Origin: Virgibacillus sp. MSJ-26
GTDB lineage: Bacteria; Bacillota; Bacilli; Bacillales; Amphibacillaceae
DNA length: 55,591 bases
Direction of reading: 5' to 3'
Assembly (NCBI RefSeq): GCF_018918075.1
Contig: NZ_JAHLPW010000023.1
Coordinates: 1 to 55,591 of the forward strand
The position numbers and the translations under genes were made by a program. This document shows, piece after piece, positions 1 through 8,065 of this stretch. Below the pieces are notes generated by a model, which saw only the letters and a list, made by a program, of their open reading frames with translations, did not search any database and had not been told where the DNA came from. The stretch's first letter is position 1. Each line of letters opens with the position of its first letter.

Positions 1-107
1 GTTTTCAACAGAACTTAGACGGACTAGCCCCACTGGAATATACAGAGCTATCCGCCTAATTGTTTATCTTTTTATTTATACTGTCTACTTGACAGGGGTC
101 GGTTCAC

Positions 108-240
108 TTTCCGTGGGCGTCTGATGAGCCTCCTCGTGCTACGTGCACTACGGGTTCTGATCTAGCCTCAGCTCCCACAAGGGTTATCGGTGGGACGAGC
201 ATTTAGCGCAGTCCTAGGAATCAATGGTCTTCCGCTCCAA
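108..240. repeat. dispersed Bacillaceae-type repeat remnant
   Basis: The segment starts CACTTTCCGTGGGCG and continues with GAGCCTCCTCG, a GC-richer style quite unlike the AT-rich flanks. The pattern (TTTCC-GTGG followed by GAGCCTCCTCGT) is that of short non-coding repeats scattered between genes in many Bacillaceae genomes. This family assignment is from memory and was not searched. A related but inverted block follows at 296-510, where CCCCATGGAAAGCG is the reverse complement of the same kind of end. Confidence 0.55.
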
Positions 241-295
241 ACAACCATCATATTAGCATTTACTACCTAAAGAGAGAAATCATATTTATAGCGAA

Positions 296-510
296 GGAAA
301 AAATGCGAGCCTCCTCGAAAATAAAAACCAATTTTCTTCGTGCGATGTAACGCGCTGAAGTCCCTCAAGTCCTATGGGAAAGGAACAGTCTGAAGACCCC
401 GAAACGATGGTAAAGTTAATGATGGCCGACTAAACCGTCCTTTGCGGACAACGCTGGCATGCCTCTTACCGAGGCAAGGGGTATGCCAGCGTTCCCCATG
501 GAAAGCGATT
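296..510. repeat. second repeat remnant with a nested hairpin module
   Basis: The block ends CCCCATGGAAAGCG, an inverted match to the start of the repeat at 108. Inside it sits a separate module beginning GGCCGACTAA (424-433) and containing a perfect 11-base-pair inverted repeat, AACGCTGGCAT at 450-460 with ATGCCAGCGTT at 483-493. A diverged copy of the module lies at 4530-4580 with the same GGCCGACTAA start and CCTTTGCGG core, so one repeat appears to be nested in another. Confidence 0.6.
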
Positions 511-670
511 GTTTTGTGGGCTTGATAATCCAGTATTCTCATGGGCAGTTCATCGAGAAGTCAACTGGTGTTTGTATTTTATCTTTACTCCAAGATTTCA
601 AGGTTATATGTTAAACTCAAACTGCGGGAGTTGGGATAGTAATATATTAAAAAGGAACTTCTATATAGCT

Positions 671-709
671 TGAGGCTTGCCATTAATGTAGAATAGTGGT
701 TAAGCCTCA
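671..709 (+). terminator. terminator-like hairpin upstream of ktrB
   Basis: TGAGGCTT at 671-678 pairs with AAGCCTCA at 702-709, with further CCA/TGG pairing inside, followed by TTGTTATTTTA. It may end transcription of a gene lying before the window, or belong to the leader of the downstream gene. Confidence 0.45.
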
Positions 710-830
710 TTGTTATTTTAAATAATGGTCGATGTCAATTACGCTTAATTAAGCGAGAAAGAATTCTCACTTATCCTTTAATACCGTTTAAAGTTGTCGA
801 TATATTATATAGCAGGAGAAGGAGTCGCAC

Positions 831-2195
831 ATGTTCAGTTCTAATTCATTTATTCAAAGATTGCACAGGATTTCTCCTGTACGCACATTATTACTATTTT
901 ATTTTATAGCCGTTATTTTTTCGACAACCCTATTACTATTACCGGTTGCTTACCAAGAAGGTGTCCAAATTTCTTTAATCGATACCATTTTCACTGCGGT
1001 GAGTGCCTTAAGTGTCACTGGTTTAAGTACGGTAACGATTGCTGATACTTTTAGTACAGTCGGCATTATTTTCATTGCAATTATCCTGCAACTTGGAGCA
1101 GTAGGGGTTATGGCAATTGGGACACTTATCTGGCTTCTCTTAGGCCGTAAAATTGGCCTGAAAGAAAGACGTTTAATCATGACGGATCAAAACCAGACTG
1201 CTTTTTCCGGAATGGTCTCTTTAATTAAAGAAATAACATTGGTGTTGTTATCCATTGAATTGATTAGCTTTATTGTACTTGGAACTTACTACCTTCAATA
1301 TTTTCCTACGGTTGAAGAAGCTTTTTTAAATGGATTTTTTGGAACGATTAGTGCGGTATCAAATGGTGGATTTGATATAACGGGCCAATCACTAATCCCT
1401 TATAAAGATGATTATTTCATTCAATTTATCACGATGTCGTTAATTATACTTGGTGCTATTGGGTTTCCGGTTTTAATCGAAGTAAAAAGTTTTTTACTTA
1501 AAGAGCATATAGGTCATCGAAAAAGACGTTTTACTTTATTTACCAAACTGACAACGACGACATTTTTAATTTTGATTGTATTTGGTGCTTTGTTTATATA
1601 TTTGCTGGATATGAACCATTACTTCGCTGATAAATCATGGCACGCGTCATTATTTTACTCATTATTTCAATCTGTTACGACGCGTAGTGGTGGTTTATCC
1701 ACCATGGATGTTAGTCAATTAACGGAATCGAACCATTTATTTATGTCTTTTCTCATGTTTATTGGTGCATCCCCGAGTAGTGCAGGAGGTGGAATACGAA
1801 CCACAACTTTTGCTCTTGTGGTTATATTTATCATCACATATGCACGAGGCGGAAAGTCCATTCGTATTTTTAAGCGAGAGGTCCATGAAGAGGATTTATT
1901 GAAAGCAGTAACTGTTACATTAATGGCGATAGGATTAGTTTTTATATCAAGTGTGATTATCACAATAATTGAGCCGTATACAGTTACAGAGATATTTTTT
2001 GATGTCACCTCGGCGTTTGGGACTGTTGGTCTTAGTCTAGGTATAACGAGTAAGTTAACAACGTTTAGCAAAATTATACTAATGCTTCTCATGTTTATTG
2101 GTAGGATTGGAATCATAACATTTTTATTCACATTTAAAAGTAATAAGAATGTAGGAAATTACCATTATCCGAAAGAAAGAATTATTATAGGATAA
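831..2195 (+). CDS. ktrB: Ktr/Trk-type potassium channel subunit (KtrB/KtrD family)
   Basis: This is the membrane pore subunit of a Ktr potassium uptake system, which works with a cytoplasmic KtrA/KtrC gating ring. The 454-residue length fits Bacillus KtrB/KtrD (about 445-450). The four pore repeats are visible: TAVSALSVTGLS around 55-66, SAVSNGGF at 174-181, SVTTRSGG at 281-288 and AFGTVGLS at 395-402, each centred on a selectivity-filter glycine. The ATG at 831 follows AGGAGAAGGAG. No ring subunit is adjacent; the matching KtrC-type gene lies 28 kb away at 30613. That split resembles the unlinked ktrC and ktrD of B. subtilis, so the protein may be KtrD rather than KtrB. The family call is firm and the paralogue letter is not. 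Confidence 0.9.
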   Translation: MFSSNSFIQRLHRISPVRTLLLFYFIAVIFSTTLLLLPVAYQEGVQISLIDTIFTAVSALSVTGLSTVTIADTFSTVGIIFIAIILQLGAVGVMAIGTLIWLLLGRKIGLKERRLIMTDQNQTAFSGMVSLIKEITLVLLSIELISFIVLGTYYLQYFPTVEEAFLNGFFGTISAVSNGGFDITGQSLIPYKDDYFIQFITMSLIILGAIGFPVLIEVKSFLLKEHIGHRKRRFTLFTKLTTTTFLILIVFGALFIYLLDMNHYFADKSWHASLFYSLFQSVTTRSGGLSTMDVSQLTESNHLFMSFLMFIGASPSSAGGGIRTTTFALVVIFIITYARGGKSIRIFKREVHEEDLLKAVTVTLMAIGLVFISSVIITIIEPYTVTEIFFDVTSAFGTVGLSLGITSKLTTFSKIILMLLMFIGRIGIITFLFTFKSNKNVGNYHYPKERIIIG

Positions 2196-2224
2196 CGTAT
2201 TGAAGTCATAAGGAGAACTAGAAT

Positions 2225-4174
2225 ATGTCAATCGAACAATTGGACTTTTTTTTATCGGTAAACGAGAAAATCTTACCTTATTTAAATGATGCAATTTTAA
2301 TTGTGCAGAAAGATGGTAAAATTATTAACGGTAATAAGCTTGCATATTCTATGCTGAAAATCGATGAAGGTAAGTCTTTCCTGCATTCCTATATCGATTT
2401 TGATTTGTTAGAGTACAATCAGCAGCGATCATATATAACTAATCTTAAGGAAGAAAAGGCTAAACAGATTGACTTGAGAATAATTAACATCTCAGATACC
2501 TTACACTATGTGTTGATGAAACAATTGTCTGTAACTGCTGAGAATTATCAAGTTAATGAATTGCTCTCAAAAAATAGCTCGGAAGGTGTAATGATATTTG
2601 AGAATAATATGTTAGTTGATATTGACTCAGCACTTGCTACCATGCTCGGCTATTCTCGTGAAGAATTAAAGAATAAGTCAATTAGTAATCTCTTTCAAAA
2701 AGAGGAGACGTCTTTATTTTTATTACCTGAAGTAAATGTTTATAGAGGGCTAAAAAAGAACGGTTCATCAATTTTTGTAGAGCTGGTTGAACGTCCTTAT
2801 TATGATGGAAATAATGAAATTAGAATTGCCGTTGTTCGAGATTTGACCGATCAAGTTCAACAAGACAAAATAATAAAACAATTAGTCTATTTTGATAAAC
2901 TAACCGGCTTGCCTAATTTGAAATTTTTCACTCATGCATTAAGAGAAGCAATTCAATCTAACAATATAACAGAAGATAAGGCAATAGCTGTCTATTTTAT
3001 TGATTTAAACTACTTTAAAGAAATCAACGAAACACTCGGTTATGAGTTTGGCGATAAGTTATTAACGTCCTGTGTCATACGGATCAGGACTCTATTAGAT
3101 TCGCATTCATTTTTATCCCGAATCAGAGGGGACGAGTTTCTAATCTTCAAACAAAATATTTATGATTTTGAGCAAGCAGAAGATCTTGCTAATAAACTGA
3201 TTGATATATTTAAGAAACCAGTCAATATTGATGGTTATGACATTTATATATCCATCTGTGTCGGTATTAGTGTTTATCCAGAACATGGTGAAAAACCAAT
3301 GGATCTAATTAAACATGCTGATTCAGCAATGTATGATGTCAAGCGAAAATATCAAAACTGTTATAACTTTTATAACTCTGCCATCACGCAAAAGTTTCAA
3401 CAAACACTGGAAAGGGAAAGTGAGTTGCGGCACGCACTGAAAAATAATGAATTTGAATTATTTTATCAACCTCAAAATAATGTACTTACAGAAAAAGTGG
3501 TCGGTTTTGAAGCATTACTCCGTTGGAAGCACCCTAAAAAAGGGTATATACTTCCAGGAGAATTTATACCTCTAGCTGAGAAGACAGGCTTGATTATTGA
3601 GATGGGTGATTGGGTACTAAGAGAAGCTTGTAGGCAATGTAAGACCTGGCAAGATGAAGGGTATGAACCTACAAATGTCAGTGTTAATATGTCGGCAAAA
3701 CAGATTCACCAACCTGGTCTTGTGGATAAGGTTAAAAACACTTTAGAAGAAACAGGATTAGCTCCGCATTATTTAGAACTTGAAATAACAGAAAGTATGG
3801 CGATGACATATGAAAGGCTAATTCTAAGAACTATGCAGGAACTTAGAGAATTAGGAGTTTATGTATCAATTGATGATTTTGGTACTGGTTATTCATCCTT
3901 TAAGTACTTAAGTGTATTTCCGATTAGTAAATTGAAAATTGACCGCATGTTTCTTAATGATCAACAAAAGCATAATCAAGCGATTGTTAAGTCAATCATA
4001 CATATGTCCCATTCTTTGAATTTACGGGTAATTGCAGAAGGTGTAGAAACAGAGAATCAGTTAGAATTTTTACGGAACGAAAAGTGTGATGAAGTTCAAG
4101 GTTATTATTTTAGTAAGCCTTTACCTGCGGCCGAGCTAAGTCCGTTTCTAAGGAAAACAGCGCAAAGACTGTAG
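2225..4174 (+). CDS. PAS-PAS-GGDEF-EAL cyclic-di-GMP signalling protein
   Basis: A soluble 649-residue protein with two PAS-like sensor regions (about 15-105 and 113-212), a GGDEF domain (about 222-390, starting DKLTGLPN) and an EAL domain (about 400-640). The cyclase signature reads RGDEF at 301-305 rather than GGDEF, and there is no RxxD inhibitory site just before it, so synthesis is doubtful. The phosphodiesterase side looks intact: EALLRWKHP from 429, LEITES, IDDFGTGYSSF, KIDRMF and VIAEGVET are all present. It therefore probably degrades c-di-GMP. The ATG follows AAGGAGAACTAGA, 29 bases after ktrB, so the two may be co-transcribed. The coding sequence ends inside a terminator stem. Confidence 0.92.
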   Translation: MSIEQLDFFLSVNEKILPYLNDAILIVQKDGKIINGNKLAYSMLKIDEGKSFLHSYIDFDLLEYNQQRSYITNLKEEKAKQIDLRIINISDTLHYVLMKQLSVTAENYQVNELLSKNSSEGVMIFENNMLVDIDSALATMLGYSREELKNKSISNLFQKEETSLFLLPEVNVYRGLKKNGSSIFVELVERPYYDGNNEIRIAVVRDLTDQVQQDKIIKQLVYFDKLTGLPNLKFFTHALREAIQSNNITEDKAIAVYFIDLNYFKEINETLGYEFGDKLLTSCVIRIRTLLDSHSFLSRIRGDEFLIFKQNIYDFEQAEDLANKLIDIFKKPVNIDGYDIYISICVGISVYPEHGEKPMDLIKHADSAMYDVKRKYQNCYNFYNSAITQKFQQTLERESELRHALKNNEFELFYQPQNNVLTEKVVGFEALLRWKHPKKGYILPGEFIPLAEKTGLIIEMGDWVLREACRQCKTWQDEGYEPTNVSVNMSAKQIHQPGLVDKVKNTLEETGLAPHYLELEITESMAMTYERLILRTMQELRELGVYVSIDDFGTGYSSFKYLSVFPISKLKIDRMFLNDQQKHNQAIVKSIIHMSHSLNLRVIAEGVETENQLEFLRNEKCDEVQGYYFSKPLPAAELSPFLRKTAQRL

Positions 4175-4200
4175 TATAAGTCTTTGCGCTGTTTTGTATT
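4154..4200 (+). terminator. perfect rho-independent terminator overlapping the stop codon
   Basis: Bases 4154-4170 and 4179-4195 form a perfect 17-base-pair stem (AAAACAGCGCAAAGACT and its complement) around an 8-base loop, ending in a T-rich stretch. The stop codon of the GGDEF-EAL gene lies in the loop. Confidence 0.92.
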
Positions 4201-4254
4201 TGTTTGGGAAACTTTAACGTTAAAATTTCTGTGGATAATTTTATACTGAAATTG

Positions 4255-4520
4255 TCCACGTCTAGCTTGGGGCGCCCAGCAACTACCAAGCTTCGAATAC
4301 CTTCCTACGATAAGTCGAACTCGAATCGCTCCGCTCTTCGGTTCTTCTTTATCTCGTCAGGTCTTCTCCAGCTTGTACGTTCCTAACCGGCCGCTCGAGC
4401 TTTTGTTACGTCTAGCTTCAGCGCCCAGCAACTAGCAGGCAAGTTTTGGCATTAAAAAACTTGTGAGACTTCCATCGCCTCATGACACGATAAGTCAACA
4501 TCGGCTCAAATTAATAAAAA
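4255..4520. repeat. two tandem partial copies of a dispersed repeat
   Basis: Two copies start CGTCTAGCTTGGGGCGCC (about 4257) and CGTCTAGCTTCAGCGCC (about 4410), and both continue CCAGCAACTA. The first runs through ACGATAAGTCGA to GCTTGTACGTTCCTAA and ends GAGCTTTTGTTACG; the second diverges after ACGATAAGTCAACATCGG. This TCTAGCT-GCGCC-AGC pattern is a short non-coding repeat widely scattered in Bacillaceae (recalled, not searched). Related fragments lie at 4683, 15824 and 22736. Confidence 0.65.
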
Positions 4521-4529
4521 AGGCCGACT

Positions 4530-4711
4530 AAGTTCAGCCTTTGCGGCTAACGTCGGCATACCCCTTTTTGCAGGGGCATGTTTCCTTTATTTCCTACGTA
4601 GGAATAGTCAATTAAAACCACTGCTCCTGAGCAGTGACATTGAGCCACCTCGCTTGGCGAGGCGCAGTCCGTACGTTGCTAGACAGGCCCCCACGGGCGC
4701 TTTTGTTCTAA
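4530..4711. repeat. repeat fragments: GGCCGACTAA hairpin module and a repeat tail
   Basis: GGCCGACTAA at about 4532 begins a diverged copy of the module at 424-493, with the same CCTTTGCGG core and a hairpin built on CCCCT and AGGGG. Two tight hairpins follow: CACTGCTC/GAGCAGTG around 4619-4636 and CCTCGC/GCGAGG around 4650. The block ends CCCCACGGGCGCTTTTGTTCT, the usual tail of the repeat family starting at 4257. Bases 4387-4750 contain no gene. Confidence 0.6.
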
Positions 4712-4750
4712 GTCATTGTCATGCAATAAGGTACAGGCACGATATCAAAA

Positions 4751-5887
4751 TCAAGATGTCTCTGACAACTTAAAGATTTTTAATTGATCGTTTTCATAAC
4801 CAACGGTAAAAGTAATTTCTTTTTTCTTTTTCTTCGTTTTATCTTCATTATTGTTTTTCTTTTCCAAGGTTACATTGACAGTACTAATAAGTTCATTGTC
4901 TTCATTTAAATCACTAATGATTTCATCATACTCTAAATTAACAATATTGCTATACTTATCACGAAAATCGGAATATGAATTTTTCTCTTGCATAGAGTCA
5001 CCAAGCATAGCATAGGCATTTACATAGTCACGAATTTTAATACTGTCTAAATAATACTCAACAATATATTCTCCATCTTTAATAAACTGATCAGGGTTTA
5101 ATTTAGAAGCAATGTCAGATGTACTTGCAAACTCCAGGTCGTCATTATGAGTTTCTTCAGACCATTGCTCGACGTCTTCGATAAAAGTTTGTGTAGGAAT
5201 GCTGAAGCCTATTGTTCCATCTTCCGTACCGACAGAGTTTACACCAATCACTTTTCCCGTCTCACGATTAATTAAAGGTCCTCCACTGTTTCCATGTGTA
5301 ATTTGCGCGGATATTTGATAAACATTCTTATAATCAAAACCATCCACTGAAAAGTTTCTTTCCTTTCCTGACACGATGCCAAGTGTAACAGTGTTTTGAA
5401 ACCCATGCGGGCTACCTAAGGCGATCACTTCATCTCCAACTTCAGCGTCGTTCTCCTTCTCTACAGGGAGATTATTATGGCCGGCTAATTGAGGCACACG
5501 GATGACAGCTATATCAGTATCTTCGCTGATTTTTACAACAGCGGCAGGGTATGTTCGGGCATTGGCGGTACGCACATAAATTATTTCTGCATCCTGAATA
5601 ACGTGAGCGTTCGTTATAATATCACCCTGGTTATTATAAAGAAAACCTGACCCTGTTAAAGTATCCGACTCATTTTGTCCTTCTATTTGCATCACATATT
5701 TTTCGGATTCATAAATAATTGACTTCAAATCCTTTGATTGTTCTTCTTCTTTAATCATACTTATCACAGGGTTGGAAATCGAAATGTCTTGCTTGTCCCA
5801 ATAATTATAATAAAGAATAAAAGAGATTAAAGCTATTATACTGATTATAATAGCTATTAAGCTTGGAAACGAGAGCTTTTTGAACAA
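4751..5887 (-). CDS. membrane-anchored trypsin-like serine protease
   Basis: An extracytoplasmic S1C (HtrA-like) protease without a PDZ domain. One membrane segment lies at about 9-27, followed by a protease domain with the catalytic triad H95 (ITNAHVI), D125 (EDTDIAVI) and S201 (THGNSGGPL), then about 110 C-terminal residues ending in a lysine-rich stretch that may be an NTF2-like fold. The frame is open further upstream, but TTG at 5887 is chosen because GAGGAGGT sits seven bases before it and an upstream start would overlap the preceding gene by 80 bases. That gives 378 residues and a 25-base gap to the zinc-ribbon gene, so the two form an operon. Substrate unknown. Confidence 0.88.
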   Translation of the reverse strand: MFKKLSFPSLIAIIISIIALISFILYYNYWDKQDISISNPVISMIKEEEQSKDLKSIIYESEKYVMQIEGQNESDTLTGSGFLYNNQGDIITNAHVIQDAEIIYVRTANARTYPAAVVKISEDTDIAVIRVPQLAGHNNLPVEKENDAEVGDEVIALGSPHGFQNTVTLGIVSGKERNFSVDGFDYKNVYQISAQITHGNSGGPLINRETGKVIGVNSVGTEDGTIGFSIPTQTFIEDVEQWSEETHNDDLEFASTSDIASKLNPDQFIKDGEYIVEYYLDSIKIRDYVNAYAMLGDSMQEKNSYSDFRDKYSNIVNLEYDEIISDLNEDNELISTVNVTLEKKNNNEDKTKKKKKEITFTVGYENDQLKIFKLSETS

Positions 5888-5912
5888 ATAAGTATACCTC
5901 CTCGTTGAAGTA

Positions 5913-7064
5913 TTAATCTGTATACCATGTAATTTTATTAATTTTGATTGACAGATTTTTTTCTTTATCAATTCCATAATGTGTAAATTCAAATTGACCT
6001 GTATCCTCTGGTTCTAATGTATCTGGAAAAACGAGTACTTCATTACTCACCAGTTCATTGTTTTCTTTAGTTAGTATAGAGTAATCCACTTTAATAGAGT
6101 TAATGGGAACCGTTGCGATGCTCTCAACTTCACCTTTTACAACTAATTGATCTTGGTCATTGTATTCTATGTCTACAAAACTTAATTTAACAGCATCTGA
6201 TTCATTGTATTCGGTGTTCATTGCTTGTTCTAAACGCTGTTTAATAGTATTTTCAAATGCTGACTTATCTTTTTCAATAGAAGCTTTTAAACTTTGCAGC
6301 TTCTCAGAATCCGGGGCATATCTCAGACCATCCTCAACAATTGTTTGGGCACTATTAAATTGTTTTTTATTTAGTTGGTCATTTGCATTAGCAAACGTGT
6401 AATCAACAATTTGATCTCTAATCGTGTTTGTAATTTCTTCTCCTTCATCTGTTTTGATAGCATCTGCTTCCCATAATATTATTTTTAGCTTATCAATACT
6501 GGGATCTTCTTTTAACAGGCTGTTTAATTGTTCTAATTTCACATTATTTCTGTGCGATGATAATGTATTTATCAGATGATTCACAGCTGAGCCATTATAG
6601 TTTTTAATTAATTTTTCAGCTTCATCCAGCAAGGCTAAAGCTTCTTGATAATTATCTTCATTTAGCTCTTTTGACGTATCACTTATGATGCTTTCCACCG
6701 TTTTAGCCTGTTTAGCATAATTAAGAGCAATTGAGGCTTGAGTAAAACCTTTTTTATAATTTAATGCTTGTTCAAACAGTTTTTCAGCTTCTTTATAATT
6801 ATCTTCTAAAAGGTATTCTTCTCCTAGTTCGTATAAGTTTTTTGCCTCTGACGTTTTATTTTGAAGAAGAAGATGATACATAAAAAAGGATAAAGCAAAT
6901 AATACAATTACTGATAAAGGAATAAACCATGACTTATTAAAATTACGTTTATTTTTTTGCCGTTGATTGATGTCATCAGGAAGTTGTTTACCACAATTTA
7001 CACAATAAGTTTCTTCTTCGTTGACACCTGATCCACAATAAGGACAATACAGTATTTTAACCAC
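5913..7064 (-). CDS. zinc-ribbon, single-pass membrane, TPR and FxLYD-like protein
   Basis: A 383-residue protein of mixed architecture. The N-terminus is a zinc ribbon with cysteines 7, 10, 21 and 24 (CPYCG ... CVNCGKQL), presumably cytoplasmic. One membrane helix spans about 46-67. The rest is probably outside: helical TPR-like repeats from about 75 to 270, then a beta-rich domain resembling FxLYD (VVKGEVES, FPDTLEPEDTGQFEF). It sits just before the protease gene and probably presents or regulates it. The start is uncertain: GTG at 7064 overlaps the only Shine-Dalgarno-like bases (AGGTGG), which are better spaced for a CTG codon immediately before the first zinc-ribbon cysteine. Function unknown. 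Confidence 0.82.
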   Translation of the reverse strand: MVKILYCPYCGSGVNEEETYCVNCGKQLPDDINQRQKNKRNFNKSWFIPLSVIVLFALSFFMYHLLLQNKTSEAKNLYELGEEYLLEDNYKEAEKLFEQALNYKKGFTQASIALNYAKQAKTVESIISDTSKELNEDNYQEALALLDEAEKLIKNYNGSAVNHLINTLSSHRNNVKLEQLNSLLKEDPSIDKLKIILWEADAIKTDEGEEITNTIRDQIVDYTFANANDQLNKKQFNSAQTIVEDGLRYAPDSEKLQSLKASIEKDKSAFENTIKQRLEQAMNTEYNESDAVKLSFVDIEYNDQDQLVVKGEVESIATVPINSIKVDYSILTKENNELVSNEVLVFPDTLEPEDTGQFEFTHYGIDKEKNLSIKINKITWYTD

Positions 7065-7327
7065 CTACTTTCTAATGAGAAAGTGAAATTTTTTAACTTT
7101 AAAACGATCCATGTACTCATATACCCCATTTTATAAAGGTTAATGGGGCGGCTATCAAAATTTTGTGTGAAAAAATGTACTTTATATAATTTTACGGTTT
7201 CTTTTTAGTATTTTATCATATTTTGACTTTATTTAGGTAACATAAATTGGTATGATATTGTTAGAGTGGTATTAATATGTCTTGATTAATTATACTGTTA
7301 CATAGGAAACTCTAGGAGGTGCTCATT

Positions 7328-7411
7328 ATGTGGGAAGTTCTATTTGGAGTCATTTGTTTTGGAATTCTTGCTTTAAACATAGGTTATTGCTTATTCGATA
7401 ATGAAAAATAA
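7328..7411 (+). CDS. 27-residue hydrophobic membrane peptide
   Basis: An ATG seven bases after a full AGGAGGTG ribosome binding site opens a 27-codon frame, MWEVLFGVICFGILALNIGY then CLFDNEK. It reads as a single membrane helix with a short charged C-terminus. The very strong binding site and the terminator 40 bases downstream suggest it is expressed. I recognise no family. Its size and shape recall small regulatory membrane peptides, but no function can be assigned. Confidence 0.55.
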   Translation: MWEVLFGVICFGILALNIGYCLFDNEK

Positions 7412-7451
7412 ATATAGAGCATAGATATCGCCTTTTGCTTTATATATTAAT

Positions 7452-7499
7452 AAAAAATCCGAGCAATTAGTTACTTAATAACTTCTTGTTCGGATTTTT
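7452..7499. terminator. bidirectional terminator
   Basis: AAAATCCGAGCAA (7453-7465) pairs with TTGTTCGGATTTT (7486-7498), giving an A-run/T-run hairpin that can end the small ORF on the plus strand and the signal peptidase gene on the minus strand. Confidence 0.8.
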
Positions 7500-7531
7500 A
7501 TTTAAGCTCGATATTTAGTTTAATAACAAAG

Positions 7532-8065
7532 CTACCTTGTCATTGACCATTCACTAAATGGATAAATGATAAATTCTGATCGGCCGATAATATCTTCTTC
7601 AGCTATAAATCCCAACCCATTTCGACTGTCTTTACTGATGGCTCGATGATCTCCCATTACGAAATAACTGTCTTCCGGTATAGTTATGGGGCCAAAATTG
7701 CCGGTGTGATTTTTTGATTCTTCCGTTAGAAATGATTGGTCATATTCTTTGTCGTCAATATATAGCACATGATCTTTCATTCTTATCGTTTCCCCAGGTA
7801 GACCAATCACACGTTTCACATAATTTTTAAGAGGATGTTGAATAATGACAATATCACCACGCGAAGGTTCTCCAATTATGTAAATCAGTTTATTGAAGAT
7901 AACTCTTTCTCCACTATGGAGAGTTGGTTCCATGCTCTCTCCCTCGACAATCGAAGTAGCGAATATAAAAGCTTTTAAAAAGAAAGCAAGTAAGATTGCA
8001 AATAATATTGCTTTAATCCATTCAAACCATTCATTTTTCTTTTCGGTGTTAGCCAAAGAAGACAT
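7532..8065 (-). CDS. lepB: signal peptidase I (Sip/LepB type)
   Basis: This membrane serine-lysine protease removes signal peptides from exported proteins. The 177-residue protein has one N-terminal membrane helix (about 18-36), the catalytic serine S44 in EGESMEPTL, the catalytic lysine K84 in YVKRVIGLPGE, and the conserved GDHRAISKDSRNGLG box near the C-terminus. This is the short, single-helix form usual in Bacillus. The ATG at 8065 directly abuts its AAAGG; TTG at 8056 is eight bases from the same site and may be the true start. A family of several Sip paralogues is normal in Bacillaceae, so this need not be the only one. Confidence 0.93.
   Translation of the reverse strand: MSSLANTEKKNEWFEWIKAILFAILLAFFLKAFIFATSIVEGESMEPTLHSGERVIFNKLIYIIGEPSRGDIVIIQHPLKNYVKRVIGLPGETIRMKDHVLYIDDKEYDQSFLTEESKNHTGNFGPITIPEDSYFVMGDHRAISKDSRNGLGFIAEEDIIGRSEFIIYPFSEWSMTR

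Larger units (their letters stand above)
1..830. other. 830-base gene-free leader region with repeats
   Basis: No credible coding frame is seen before the potassium transporter gene at 831. The first 510 bases hold two repeat remnants in roughly opposite orientation (entered separately). Bases 520-830 hold a terminator-like hairpin at 671-709 and AT-rich sequence that presumably contains the promoter of the downstream gene. No riboswitch fold was recognised; in particular I do not see the conserved blocks of the cyclic-di-AMP ydaO-type riboswitch that precedes some ktr genes. Confidence 0.6.
7065..7531. other. intergenic region with one tiny ORF and a shared terminator
   Basis: Between the zinc-ribbon gene and the signal peptidase gene I see only the 27-codon ORF at 7328 and the terminator at 7452. 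The promoter of the zinc-ribbon gene should lie in 7065-7250. TTGACT (7223) and TATGAT (7251) occur on the plus strand but are 22 bases apart, too far for a normal sigma-A promoter. Confidence 0.5.

Noticed and set aside
500..830. Cyclic-di-AMP riboswitch before ktrB
   Set aside because: The only strong structure is the hairpin at 671-709; the conserved sequence blocks of the ydaO class are not visible.
4204..4386. 60-codon plus-strand ORF after the GGDEF-EAL gene
   Set aside because: It lies wholly over repeat sequence, has no ribosome binding site, and starts right behind a strong terminator.
7223..7256. Sigma-A promoter TTGACT...TATGAT for the 27-codon ORF
   Set aside because: The hexamers are 22 bases apart, outside the workable 16-18.
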